Shown: positions 53,353 through 62,383, numbered from the stretch's first letter. The stretch: DNA of 64,000 nt from Lachnospiraceae bacterium (GCA_017626095.1 JAGAJL010000012.1:62001-126000), one strand, 5' to 3'. Made by a program: numbers and translations. The notes: generated from the sequence alone by a model not told the origin.

Positions 53353-53393
53353 TTGAAAAAAAACAATTGTTTGAATATAATAGATACAGTATC
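53353..53393 (+). promoter_or_regulatory. Sigma-A-type promoter with a small palindrome at the start site
   Basis: TTGAAA at 53353-53358, 17-base spacer, TATAAT at 53376-53381. GATACAGTATC at 53383-53393, about where transcription would start, is an 11-base palindrome and could be an operator. It should drive the NeuB-family gene. Confidence 0.65.
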
Positions 53394-53473
53394 TCATTCG
53401 GCTTTATATGATGATGCATATTTTTCGGATGAGGCAGTAAAATGAATTAACAAAAAGAAAAAGGACATTTAAA

Positions 53474-54355
53474 ATGGCAAATAAAGAAATAAAAATTGGC
53501 GATTATGTGGTTAATGAAACCAGTCGTCCGTACATGATTGCAGAAATCGGTATCAATCACAATGGCGATATAAATATTGCCAAGAAATTAATTGATGCGG
53601 CAAATGCGACGGGCTGGAACAATGTAAAATTCCAAAAGAGAAATCCGGAGCTTGCGGTTCCGGAAGCACAAAAGAGTGTTCCGAGAGAAACCCCCTGGGG
53701 TACCATGACCTATCTGGAATACAAATATCGTGTGGAATTTGAAAAGCCCGAATATGATATCATTGATGCTTATTGTAAAGATAAGGGGATGACCTGGAGT
53801 GCATCGCCCTGGGATATGCCGAGCTTGGAATTTTTATTAAACTACGATATCCCCTATATTAAAGTGGCAAGCGCTTCCAACGGCAGGGATGAGATGATCA
53901 GCGAGGCTGCCAAATCCGGCAAACCGGTTATTTTATCAACCGGAATGACAACAATGGAAGAAATTGACCACGCTGTTGAAGTACTGGAAAAATACGGACA
54001 TGGCGATTATATTTTACTTCATACCAACAGTGCGTACCCGGCGCCTACCAAGGATTTGAATCTTCGCATGATTGAGACACTTCGCAAGCGTTTTGACTGT
54101 CTGGTGGGCTATAGCGGACATGAGGCTAATATGGAGCCTACCATTGCGGCAGCAGTACTTGGTGCATGCGTGATTGAAAGACATGTCACTCTATCTCATG
54201 AGATGTGGGGCAGCGATCAAAAGGCCAGCCTTGAGGTGCATGCAATGGATATGTTAAATAAGCGTATCCAGAGTGTATACGATGCTTTGGGAACCGGTGT
54301 GAAATACATGTCTGAGAGCGAAGCTGCTCAGCGAAAGAAATTAAGAACGGTTTAA
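53474..54355 (+). CDS. NeuB-family nonulosonate synthase without SAF domain
   Basis: 293 residues. AEIGINHNGDINIAKKLIDAA, NNVKFQKR, STGMTTMEEID, LLHTNSAYPAPTKDLNLR, VGYSGHE and IERHVTL are the conserved parts of the sialic acid synthase TIM barrel, which joins phosphoenolpyruvate to an acylated amino sugar. Typical NeuB, LegI and PseI proteins have about 340-350 residues with a C-terminal antifreeze-like (SAF) domain; this one ends after the barrel. The SAF-less variant is known, but its sugar is uncertain. The GT52-like gene at 30745 and perhaps the Gfo/SDR pair may use or modify its product. Confidence 0.88.
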   Translation: MANKEIKIGDYVVNETSRPYMIAEIGINHNGDINIAKKLIDAANATGWNNVKFQKRNPELAVPEAQKSVPRETPWGTMTYLEYKYRVEFEKPEYDIIDAYCKDKGMTWSASPWDMPSLEFLLNYDIPYIKVASASNGRDEMISEAAKSGKPVILSTGMTTMEEIDHAVEVLEKYGHGDYILLHTNSAYPAPTKDLNLRMIETLRKRFDCLVGYSGHEANMEPTIAAAVLGACVIERHVTLSHEMWGSDQKASLEVHAMDMLNKRIQSVYDALGTGVKYMSESEAAQRKKLRTV

Positions 54356-54455
54356 AATTGTGATATATATATTTGTTTCTATTTAAATTATTTAGTTACT
54401 TTCTCTTATTTAATTAAGGGGAAGTAACTATTCTAAACTTATTCCATGCACATTC

Positions 54456-54638
54456 GTGCAATTATTCAGAAATGTGTCAATAAAAAAGATTACACCGGAA
54501 AAAGCATTTAAAGGCAGCTTTAATGTCCGTATTGGTGCTGATCTTCATAGGGACGTAGCGATGAAAGCTCAGGAAAAGAATATGACTATCAATGCATTTG
54601 TCAAATCTGTATTACTAAAAGAAGTTGCGAATATATGA
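54456..54638 (+). pseudogene. HicB antitoxin remnant (C-terminal ribbon-helix-helix part only)
   Basis: 60 residues from a GTG. ITPEKAFKGSFNVRIGADLHRDVAMKAQEKNMTINAFVKSVL is the C-terminal DNA-binding part of HicB antitoxins. The N-terminal RNase H-like part and a hicA toxin gene are both missing, and I see no ribosome site. Most likely a fragment left after deletion, though a small active RHH protein cannot be ruled out. Confidence 0.7.
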
Positions 54639-54919
54639 TATAGGGACATTTCTCGTGATAAAAGAACCATCCTTTTGCAAGATTGTAAAAATAAACGAAA
54701 ATTCGTTTATAAATATTTGAAAAACGTATTGACATACAAAACTTTTGAAATTATAATACAAACTATCTTAAGTGAAAACATCTGCTGTAAATCACATCTT
54801 CAGCAATATCTTGGCATTCGCCAACATTTTTCACAGAGAAATAATTTTATATGTTGGCGGAGTTGGATTTGTTTTGAAAATCTATTATTACTCATGGCTC
54901 CGCCGGTAAGGAGGATCTA
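54639..54919 (+). promoter_or_regulatory. Promoter and attenuator-like leader of the Rpn transposase gene
   Basis: A full consensus promoter lies at 54729-54757 (TTGACA, 17-base spacer, TATAAT). The leader of about 155 bases holds alternative hairpins. ATGTTGGC at 54851-54858 can pair with GCCAACAT at 54820-54827. The overlapping GGCGGAG at 54856-54862 can instead pair with CTCCGCC at 54898-54904, which lies 3 bases before the ribosome site AAGGAGG at 54908-54914. A separate TTGGC-ATTC-GCCAA hairpin is at 54811-54824. Such mutually exclusive folds could limit translation. Confidence 0.65.
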
Positions 54920-55930
54920 TTGAGTAATAAAGATTTTGAAGACTTAAGTTTGATTGACAATTTTATGGTACTGTCAGTAGCATCTGATTTGAAATGCGGA
55001 CCGAAATGCGGACGGCTGCTGGCCGAAGGGCTTTTGCATGAAAAAGTCGGATATGTACGGATTCATGCCGAAAAAATTGTTCCGGGAATCGGTCTGACCA
55101 AGCGAGGTATCCGGATGGATGTGGAATTGCAGTCATTCCCCCACAAACCGGAAGAAAACGAACTTCCGGAAAAGGTTTATGATTTCGAACCACATCACAA
55201 AAATTCAGACAATCTTTTTAAGCGAAACCGGTTCAATCAGGCAAAGATCGATGCCCACAATCTGTATTCGGGTGAAAGTGATTTTAATAATCTGCCGGAT
55301 TTATGTGTGATTAACATTCTGGATTATGATCCTTTCGGAAAGGGGAAAGCAAAATATCATTTCCGCAATATGTGCGCAGAGGATGTTACCATTCCCTATC
55401 CGGACGGGTTGGATTATTATTATTTCAATACCAGTTCGCCTAATGATGAGGATGACGAACTGAATGCCCTGCTCAGATACATCCAGAACAGTACCGAAGA
55501 AAATGCAACAACAGAATTAACCAGACAGTTACATGAGTATGTGACGAAAGTAAAATCGTCACCGGAAGAGAGGTATCGGTATATGACATGGGGAGAATAC
55601 ATTGATTTTGAAACGATGGAAGCAAAGGCAGAGGCTCGTAAAGAAGGGCATGCCGAAGGTAAAGAGCAAGGTTTAGCAGAAGGACGAGCAGAAGGACGAG
55701 CAGAAGGACGAGCAGAAGGACGAGCAGAAGGACGAGCAGAAGGTCGTGCAGAAGCAGTGCTTGCGACATATCGAGAGAATACTTTAGAAGTACTAAATAA
55801 ATTAGGAGATGTCCCGGATGATGTTGTGGAGAAAGTGAATTCTGTCACAGATATAGATGTATTAAAGCAGTGGTTCACACTAGCTGTCAAATCCGATAGT
55901 ATGGCATCGTTTTTATTTCAAATCAATTAA
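54920..55930 (+). CDS. Rpn family recombination-promoting nuclease / putative transposase
   Basis: 336 residues, TTG start with AAGGAGG five bases upstream. The N-terminal two thirds match the PD-(D/E)XK nuclease-like transposase family: VASDLKCGPKCGRLLAEGLL, GIGLTKRGIRMDVELQS and INILDYDPFGKGKAKYHF. The C-terminal third contains AEGR tetrapeptides from a perfect 12-bp repeat at about 55670-55750, a feature common in this family. A C-terminal helix-rich tail follows. Rpn proteins are DNA endonucleases proposed to promote recA-independent recombination; flanking inverted repeats were not identified. A strong promoter and a terminator make it a self-contained unit. Confidence 0.85.
   Translation: MSNKDFEDLSLIDNFMVLSVASDLKCGPKCGRLLAEGLLHEKVGYVRIHAEKIVPGIGLTKRGIRMDVELQSFPHKPEENELPEKVYDFEPHHKNSDNLFKRNRFNQAKIDAHNLYSGESDFNNLPDLCVINILDYDPFGKGKAKYHFRNMCAEDVTIPYPDGLDYYYFNTSSPNDEDDELNALLRYIQNSTEENATTELTRQLHEYVTKVKSSPEERYRYMTWGEYIDFETMEAKAEARKEGHAEGKEQGLAEGRAEGRAEGRAEGRAEGRAEGRAEAVLATYRENTLEVLNKLGDVPDDVVEKVNSVTDIDVLKQWFTLAVKSDSMASFLFQIN
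55677..55750 (+). repeat. 12-bp in-frame repeat encoding AEGR units
   Basis: GCAGAAGGACGA recurs five times in perfect tandem, with diverged units on each side. It encodes a charged helical linker in the Rpn protein. Confidence 0.92.
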
Positions 55931-55954
55931 ATAAAAAATAGTATCGGTAGCAAA

Positions 55955-55986
55955 AAAAGGTCCACTGCCCGGGCAGTGGGCCTTTT
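55955..55986 (+). terminator. Strong intrinsic terminator after the Rpn gene
   Basis: AAAAGGTCCACTGCCC at 55955-55970 pairs with GGGCAGTGGGCCTTTT at 55971-55986, with one T-G pair, then ATTTT. The stem is 16 bp with almost no loop. Confidence 0.9.
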
Positions 55987-56062
55987 ATTTTCAAAAGTGG
56001 GTGGTTTTACCATCCGCAATGGTGTAAAATGACATAAAGCATAAACGAGGAGTGCAAATGAA

Positions 56063-57667
56063 ATGTCAAATAAATTAGTAAGTGCAAAAGCAAATAAAAC
56101 AAAGAAAAAAGACAATAATACAGCGGATATTGCCAAAAGTCTGGTGGAATATGCTGTTGCAGTCTTTGTTATAGCGATTGCGATTTTGGTCCCGCTTTAT
56201 TTAAAAGATGGTTATCATGGTGTAGGAGACTGCAAATATGAGTTGTATCGAAATATTATGATCATAGGACTAATCGTAACAGGCATTTTTTTGCTTATAT
56301 ATTGGCTGATGAGTAGTTTTGTGATAAAAGATAAGCTGTCGTTAACTGACGCATTTGTTTTGGCATTTGTTGTGATGGTGTTCATTTCTGCGATTACGGG
56401 AGGAAATTTCAAGGACTGCATCAAGGGCTATAGCGGATGGTACATGGGAATCCTAATGCTATTGTCCTTTGTGGCACTGTATTTTCTGCTTTCGCGGTTT
56501 GGAAGATATCAAAATGCCATTTTGATTGCCCTTTTGGCAACGGCGTTTATTACCTATGTGATTGCCGTTTTACATAGGATGAAGATCGATCCCATTGGAA
56601 CCTATGGGATTGGGACGGAGGCAGAAATCTCGGATTATTATAAAAACTGGTTTCTTTCTACCTTGGGGCAATCGAGCTGGAACAGTGCCTATCTGTGTAC
56701 ACTTTTTCCAATCGGCATGGGAATTTATTGTGTGTGTAAAAAAAGTTATCTACGAATTATTTCAGGAATGTTTGTATTAGTCGGCTTTATGACTTTGGTT
56801 ACCCAGAATGGAGACAGTGCCTACTTTGCGATGCTTGGTTTTATGCTTGTTTTGTTTGCACTTTGTGCGAATGATTCACAAAAAATGGTACGTTTTTGGG
56901 AAATGGCACTGATGTTTTTTGTGGCGACCAGGCTTATTGTGGTTTTGTTCCGCATTCATCCGTTTGAAGGATTGCAGTTGGATACAATCAGCAGTTTCCT
57001 TCTTTATCATAAGCTTATGTGGTTCTTTGGAGCAGTCATTTTAATGCTCTTTCTCATCTGTTTATGGTGTCATCGCAGAGCTTGCTATCCTGTAAAAGCT
57101 ATGAAAATAACAAGCTTCCTATTGATTGGAGTTGCAGTATTGGTGCTTTTGTCTGCAATCGGTATCTTAATCGCAGGTGCAAAAGGTGTATTGCCTCCAA
57201 GTTTAACCAAATTAACAGAAAAAATCCCCTATCTGGTTTGGAATGAGCAATGGGGAAACGGCAGAGGAAGAACATGGGCATTTTCAGCTCAGATGTTTCA
57301 GGATATGAATTTAGTAAACAAACTTTTCGGAGTAGGACCGGATGGATATGCACCATATGCATATGCATTTTATCAGGACAGACTGGTTGCCATGTGGGGC
57401 GAATTAAAGCTGACCAATGCGCACAACGAATGGTTTACGGCATTGATTAATTATGGCATAATCGGAACGATTGCTTACATTGGCATTTTTGTTTCTGCAA
57501 TTGTTGCATTTATAAAGCAGAGCAAAAACAAGCCCATTTTAATTGGTTATGCGGCAGCGATTGTATCCTATATGTGTCACAATCTCTTTTGTTATCAGAC
57601 GGTCTGCTGTACCCCTTTTATTTTTATGGTTATTGGAATGGGAATGTATTTGTGTAAAAAAAGTTGA
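56063..57667 (+). CDS. O-antigen polymerase/ligase-like membrane protein (Wzy-like)
   Basis: 534 residues with about twelve hydrophobic segments. A large periplasm-side-type loop contains NEQWGNGRGRTWAFSAQMF and FGVGPDGYAPYAY, and TNAHNEWFTALINYGIIG follows. The AHNEW motif and the R-x-x-W loop are characteristic of the Wzy_C/O-antigen ligase superfamily. It should polymerise flipped repeat units at the outer face of the membrane. A charged N-terminus (KANKTKKKDNN) precedes the first membrane segment. It is isolated from upstream transcription by the terminator at 55955. Confidence 0.88.
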   Translation: MSNKLVSAKANKTKKKDNNTADIAKSLVEYAVAVFVIAIAILVPLYLKDGYHGVGDCKYELYRNIMIIGLIVTGIFLLIYWLMSSFVIKDKLSLTDAFVLAFVVMVFISAITGGNFKDCIKGYSGWYMGILMLLSFVALYFLLSRFGRYQNAILIALLATAFITYVIAVLHRMKIDPIGTYGIGTEAEISDYYKNWFLSTLGQSSWNSAYLCTLFPIGMGIYCVCKKSYLRIISGMFVLVGFMTLVTQNGDSAYFAMLGFMLVLFALCANDSQKMVRFWEMALMFFVATRLIVVLFRIHPFEGLQLDTISSFLLYHKLMWFFGAVILMLFLICLWCHRRACYPVKAMKITSFLLIGVAVLVLLSAIGILIAGAKGVLPPSLTKLTEKIPYLVWNEQWGNGRGRTWAFSAQMFQDMNLVNKLFGVGPDGYAPYAYAFYQDRLVAMWGELKLTNAHNEWFTALINYGIIGTIAYIGIFVSAIVAFIKQSKNKPILIGYAAAIVSYMCHNLFCYQTVCCTPFIFMVIGMGMYLCKKS

Positions 57668-57840
57668 ATTATCCACATATTCTTCAATTTTCCTTCCATT
57701 TTCCTGAAATTTCCGCTTGAAAAATTAGTTGTTGATATATTACACTAATAAATAGAGCGATTTACATAATATGATAATATTGTGTCAAAAGTATAATTTG
57801 AGGATGTGTTTGTACAAATGAGAAAATGATATTTATTGGC

Positions 57841-57900
57841 ACACCGGACAACGAATGCTCTCCACCAACGGGCACCCATATCAGGGCGGGGTGGTATCAT
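57841..57900 (+). other. GC-rich structured segment in the amidase leader
   Basis: In an AT-rich spacer, this stretch is GC-rich and foldable: CCACC at 57862-57866 pairs with GGTGG at 57890-57894, with CCC/GGG inside. It ends about 20 bases before the ribosome site of the gene at 57923. I do not recognise a known riboswitch class. Confidence 0.4.
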
Positions 57901-57922
57901 ACAAAAGAAAAGGCGGTTTAAT

Positions 57923-60043
57923 ATGTTTCAAAAAGCAAAACATTTTATTACATATTTCTTGATAGCAGGATTGACACTCGGAGTGCTTTCTGCGCAACCG
58001 GCATTTGCTGAGGAAACAGTATCAGCTGATAGCATAGCTGCGACAGACACAGTAGATACAGTCAACACAGCAGATATAACTAACACAGTAGGCACAGCCA
58101 ATACAGCAAAGGATGCTTCAAAGTTGGCATATGTTTACCTGAATCAGAAAACAGTTGAAACGCCGGGAACGCAAGTGGTAATGGTCGGATACGGGGATGA
58201 AGATACTCTTGTTTCAGACGCCGTATTGACGGTAAAAAATTATTATACCGGTGCGACAACCACTTATGAAAAAACGGATGTCATGGAAAATGTAGCTGTT
58301 TTTGAAATGGATTATTCCACCACAGACAAGGGTATATATGAGATTACAGATGTAGCAATCACAACATCTGACGGAGTGCAGGACCAAATCCATCTGAGAG
58401 ATACCGGGATGGCTAACGTCTATTTTGGTGTAGATGAAGAATTCACGGAAGAGACAAGTGAAGATGTTCAGGCTTTATCCACAGAGTCAGAAGATTTAGC
58501 AGACATTGATATTCATGATGTGGAGCTTCAGATTGTTCATTTGGATGGAAATGCTGATGAGATTTCTACATCGGATATTGCAGATATCAAAAATACATTG
58601 CAAAACGCACAGAAAAGCCGGACAACGTTGCAGACTGAAGCGGGCGAAGATTATGTTGTGGTATTAGATCCCGGTCATGATTCGACTCATGCGGGCGCCA
58701 GAGCAAATGGATTGGCAGAAGAAAATGTGACACTTCAGATTGCCCAGTATTGCAAAGAAGAGTTAGAGCAGTATTATCATGTCAAAGTTTATATGACCAG
58801 AAGTGGGGCAGGATGTCCATATCCCGGCAATTCTTCGGTTATGGATAACAAAAACAGAGTTCTAGCTGCAGCAGGCGTGGGCGCCGATTTATATGTGAGT
58901 ATCCATATTAATTCCTCCAGAAGCGGTTCACCCAATGGAGCAGAAGTTTTTTATCCCAATGCCAGCTATCGGCCGGATATCAGCTCGGCAGGAGCCAATC
59001 TGTCGACGCAGATTATGAGACAACTAACCGCACTTGGTTTATCTAACAGAGGAATTTCAATACGTAATTCAGAGGATCGCTCAACCTATCCGGACGGATC
59101 GCTTGCCGATTATTATGGTGTAATTAAAAACTCCAAATTATGTGGATTTCCCGGAATTATTGTCGAGCATGCCTATATTTCCAATGCATCGGATGCGGCA
59201 TTTTTAAGAAGCGAAGAAAATCTGAAACGATTAGGGATTGCAGATGCTACCGGTATTGCAAACTATCTGGGATTGTCCAAGACACCGGATAAAGTGGCGG
59301 ACCCGGTTTTAGTTACGGATTTTGTAACCAGACTGTATGATAAGTGCCTTGGAAGATATCCGGATGAAAAAGGATTAAACGACTGGGTAAATTCTTTGTG
59401 CAGTTTTGAGCAGGATGGTGTTGGCGTTGCATATGGTTTTGTTTTTAGTGACGAAATGATTAATAGCAATCTGAGCGATGAGGAGTTTGTGGAAGTACTG
59501 TACAATGTGTTTTTAGATCGTGGGTCTGATGCGGCAGGAAAACAAGACTGGTTATACAACCTGAACAATGGTGTATCCCGATACGGTGTTTTTATGGGAT
59601 TTGCCAATTCCAAAGAATTTACCGGTATCTGTGAGCAATATGGAATTGAAAAAGGAGAAGCAAAGGCAATTGAGGGGCGAGACAGAAGTCTTGGATTGAC
59701 AACATTTGTCTCAAGATTATATACAAAGGCATTGGGAAGAGGTTATGATGTTAAAGGACTTAACGACTGGTGCAATGCCATTATGGATGGAAGAGAGACC
59801 GTAACCAGTGTATCGACAAATGGATTTTTTAATTCCAGAGAGTTTTTAGAAAAGAATATGGATGATTCGGAATTTGTAAAGACTTTGTATCGTACATTTT
59901 TTGATCGTGAATATGATCAGGCAGGCTACGATACCTGGATGGATAACCTGCAGAATCACAAGATGACAAGGGATGAAGTTTTACTTGGATTTGCCAATTC
60001 CAAAGAATTTGCCGACCTGAAAAAACAGTATGGTGTCAAATAA
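57923..60043 (+). CDS. Secreted N-acetylmuramoyl-L-alanine amidase with DUF4214 domains
   Basis: 706 residues from the ATG at 57923, which begins a clear signal peptide ending near PAFA; an in-frame codon at 57836 would place 29 charged residues before it. After a T/A/N/V-rich repeat linker (about 35-60) and a beta-rich region comes an Amidase_3 domain: VVLDPGHD with zinc ligand His252, the AEENVTLQIA glutamate, SIHINSS and IIVEHAYISN with the catalytic-type glutamate. The rest is DUF4214 sequence with four LYxxxLxR-type motifs. It should cut peptidoglycan stem peptides at the cell surface. The DUF4214 part closely resembles that of the next gene and may anchor both to the same polymer. Confidence 0.9.
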   Translation: MFQKAKHFITYFLIAGLTLGVLSAQPAFAEETVSADSIAATDTVDTVNTADITNTVGTANTAKDASKLAYVYLNQKTVETPGTQVVMVGYGDEDTLVSDAVLTVKNYYTGATTTYEKTDVMENVAVFEMDYSTTDKGIYEITDVAITTSDGVQDQIHLRDTGMANVYFGVDEEFTEETSEDVQALSTESEDLADIDIHDVELQIVHLDGNADEISTSDIADIKNTLQNAQKSRTTLQTEAGEDYVVVLDPGHDSTHAGARANGLAEENVTLQIAQYCKEELEQYYHVKVYMTRSGAGCPYPGNSSVMDNKNRVLAAAGVGADLYVSIHINSSRSGSPNGAEVFYPNASYRPDISSAGANLSTQIMRQLTALGLSNRGISIRNSEDRSTYPDGSLADYYGVIKNSKLCGFPGIIVEHAYISNASDAAFLRSEENLKRLGIADATGIANYLGLSKTPDKVADPVLVTDFVTRLYDKCLGRYPDEKGLNDWVNSLCSFEQDGVGVAYGFVFSDEMINSNLSDEEFVEVLYNVFLDRGSDAAGKQDWLYNLNNGVSRYGVFMGFANSKEFTGICEQYGIEKGEAKAIEGRDRSLGLTTFVSRLYTKALGRGYDVKGLNDWCNAIMDGRETVTSVSTNGFFNSREFLEKNMDDSEFVKTLYRTFFDREYDQAGYDTWMDNLQNHKMTRDEVLLGFANSKEFADLKKQYGVK

Positions 60044-60091
60044 GGATGATTTCAGGATTTCAAAGAACTACCGAATTTGTGTTTTATGTAC

Positions 60092-60120
60092 AAAAAACGT
60101 CATTTTATATGGCGTTTTTT
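60092..60120 (+). terminator. Intrinsic terminator after the amidase gene
   Basis: AAAAAACGTCAT at 60092-60103 pairs with ATGGCGTTTTTT at 60109-60120 (with G-T pairs), followed by GTTG. Confidence 0.8.
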
Positions 60121-60121
60121 G

Positions 60122-60150
60122 TTGCAATTAAATAAAAAATATACGATAAT
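60122..60150 (+). promoter_or_regulatory. Candidate promoter for the DUF5722-like gene
   Basis: TTGCAA at 60122-60127, 17-base spacer, GATAAT at 60145-60150, directly after the terminator. GAAAGGAG at 60171-60178 is the ribosome site for the ATG at 60185. Confidence 0.45.
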
Positions 60151-60184
60151 ATAAAAGGATTTTTATGAGCGAAAGGAGAAGAAA

Positions 60185-62383
60185 ATGAGAAAAATCAAAA
60201 GAATTTCAAAGGGTGCTTTTGCGCTTCTTTTGTCTTTGACTATGGTATTGGCCCCGGTTAACGGAGTACATGCTACAGAAATTGATGAAAATCAGGAATA
60301 TGACGATTCCAACTTTTTTGACTATCAAGGTGTACCGGTAACCGAAGAAGTGGCAATAACAGAAGAGGTAATGTCAGAAGCGACAGTTTCAGAGAATAAT
60401 GCAGAGATGCAGTCGCCGGAAAACACCTTGGAAATAGAGGGTTTAAGAGGTTATATTGCAGATTCACCACAATATGTTACAAGAGATGCTTTTGCTTCTA
60501 CGACAAGCTACAAAGGTTTACAGACGGTTAGCGTATCAGATGCGGTTGAAAATGGATGCGAGCATATGTTCTTTAACTTGTTTTTGGAGTCATATTGGGC
60601 TGATCCTTCTTATGGTGTCAAATATATTTATAATGGCAATGAGTATTATTTTAGTGATATGAGTGGCATTGTCAGCGTTGTAAAACAGGCTAATGCAAGA
60701 GGAATTACCGTAACAGCACAGCTTATGTTACAATCCTCCAGTGCGGCAAGAAACGGTGTGTTGATTGCACCGAGTGCTCGAAGTGGACTGGGAGCGCATA
60801 CATATTATGCACCAGATGTTGATAGTCATTTTTATCAGGCAGAAATTCAGTATTTAGCACAATTATTCAGCCAAGCGGATTGTCACATTGACAACTGGGT
60901 GGTTGGCAATGAAGTGAATATGCCCAATTCACCTTATTCACCTTATACAGGATATGGGACGGATATTGAATCCAATACGAGTCAGTGGGCAAAGGATTTC
61001 AAGTTGGTATACAATACTGTAAGAAAATACACACAAGCTTCCCGTGTCAGCATCTGTGTTGATCATAGCTGGCAGCATAATGATGAGGGAAGAGGTATCA
61101 GTACAAAGGATTTCCTTGATAATTTTGCACCTAAGGTTTCAGGTACGGACTGGTGTGTCGCATACCATATGTATCCCGCTGTATTATATGAGCCTACTCT
61201 TTGGGGGATTACGCAGTTAGAGACCGCTGCCGGAAGAGATCTGAACCCCAGAAATGAAGCGGCTGAATTTGTTGATGGTTACAATCTGTATATTATGTCC
61301 AATTATATTAAAAATAAATTTGGTTCCAACCATCGTATTATGCTGACAGAAGAAGGCTTTTCTGATAATGACGGAGAAAAAATACAGGCTGCATCTTTAG
61401 CTTTATCTTACTATGCCGCAAAATTTAATGATATGGTAGATTGCTTTATCCTCAATACACAGAACGCAGGAAAATTGGATACTGCATACGGCACAAAGAG
61501 TATGGATTTCAGATTAAAGGGACTTGCTAACGAAGTCTGGAAAAATCTGGATACCAATCAACCTTATGTAGAATCCGTAACATTACCTGTAATCGGAATT
61601 AAAAACTATTCGGAAGTGATTCCCGGATATGGAAGAGTGGTTGATAAAGAAAAAGTTGGCGCATTTGTTGACCGTTTATACAACAAATGTCTGGGCAGGG
61701 ATGCGGATGAAAAAGGAAGAGCGGACTGGGTTGGATCGCTGGTGAATGGCTCACAGACAGGAGCCGGAGCTGCATATGGATTTTTCTTTAGTGATGAGCT
61801 AAAAAATAAAAATCTGAGCGATGAAGATTTCGTCGAATTACTTTATAATGTATTTTTAGATCGTTCTTCTGATGCACCCGGTAAAGCAATGTGGGTATCA
61901 CAATTAAAGACCGGATATGGAAGACTGGGTGTATTTCGTGGATTTGCAGAGTCGGATGAGTTTAATAAAATTTGTGGTTCTTACGGTATCAATCGCGGAA
62001 CTGTAAAAATTACAGAAGGACGAAGCAGAAATGCCGGTGTAACAGCATTTGTCGGTAGATTGTATACAGAGTGTCTTGGCAGAAGCTATGATGAAGGTGG
62101 TCTGAACAACTGGTGTAATATTATTTGTGATAAAAAGTGGAGTGTCAATAAAGTTTCTACAGATGGTTTCTTCTTCTCCGAAGAATTTTTGGAGAAAAAT
62201 ACGAGCAATGAAGAATATGTCAGAATCTTGTATGCAACCTTCCTTGGAAGAGAACCTGATAAAACCGGTTACGATATGTGGGTAGGTATTTTAAACAGAG
62301 GTGAAAAATCCAGAAAAGAAGTACTGTATGGTTTTTCCAATTCAGACGAGTTTGGTAAAATAAAAGCTTCGTTTGGATTATAA
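60185..62383 (+). CDS. Secreted glycoside-hydrolase-like protein (DUF5722-like) with DUF4214 domains
   Basis: 732 residues with a signal peptide (basic start, hydrophobic stretch, cut near VHATE). An acidic linker follows, then a (beta/alpha)8-like domain (about 90-475). NWVVGNEVN with Glu243 and LTEEGFS with Glu389/390 have the spacing of acid/base and nucleophile in clan GH-A enzymes, and the overall sequence resembles DUF5722 proteins. The C-terminal 230 residues are DUF4214 sequence parallel to that of the amidase gene. It likely cleaves or remodels a surface glycan, perhaps the one made by this locus. Family assignment is from memory of motifs and is moderately sure. Confidence 0.78.
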   Translation: MRKIKRISKGAFALLLSLTMVLAPVNGVHATEIDENQEYDDSNFFDYQGVPVTEEVAITEEVMSEATVSENNAEMQSPENTLEIEGLRGYIADSPQYVTRDAFASTTSYKGLQTVSVSDAVENGCEHMFFNLFLESYWADPSYGVKYIYNGNEYYFSDMSGIVSVVKQANARGITVTAQLMLQSSSAARNGVLIAPSARSGLGAHTYYAPDVDSHFYQAEIQYLAQLFSQADCHIDNWVVGNEVNMPNSPYSPYTGYGTDIESNTSQWAKDFKLVYNTVRKYTQASRVSICVDHSWQHNDEGRGISTKDFLDNFAPKVSGTDWCVAYHMYPAVLYEPTLWGITQLETAAGRDLNPRNEAAEFVDGYNLYIMSNYIKNKFGSNHRIMLTEEGFSDNDGEKIQAASLALSYYAAKFNDMVDCFILNTQNAGKLDTAYGTKSMDFRLKGLANEVWKNLDTNQPYVESVTLPVIGIKNYSEVIPGYGRVVDKEKVGAFVDRLYNKCLGRDADEKGRADWVGSLVNGSQTGAGAAYGFFFSDELKNKNLSDEDFVELLYNVFLDRSSDAPGKAMWVSQLKTGYGRLGVFRGFAESDEFNKICGSYGINRGTVKITEGRSRNAGVTAFVGRLYTECLGRSYDEGGLNNWCNIICDKKWSVNKVSTDGFFFSEEFLEKNTSNEEYVRILYATFLGREPDKTGYDMWVGILNRGEKSRKEVLYGFSNSDEFGKIKASFGL

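Noticed and set aside
54675-54923. 82-codon open frame before the Rpn gene
   Set aside because: It covers the promoter and leader hairpins of the Rpn gene and has no plausible ribosome site.
55420-55890. Open frames antisense to the Rpn gene with repeated RPSA or LLVL residues
   Set aside because: Mirror images of the 12-bp AEGR repeat; long open frames on the other strand are expected from such repeats.
57836-57922. Upstream start for the amidase gene
   Set aside because: It would add 29 charged residues before a normal signal peptide and would read through the GC-rich foldable leader; the ATG at 57923 has a plausible ribosome site.
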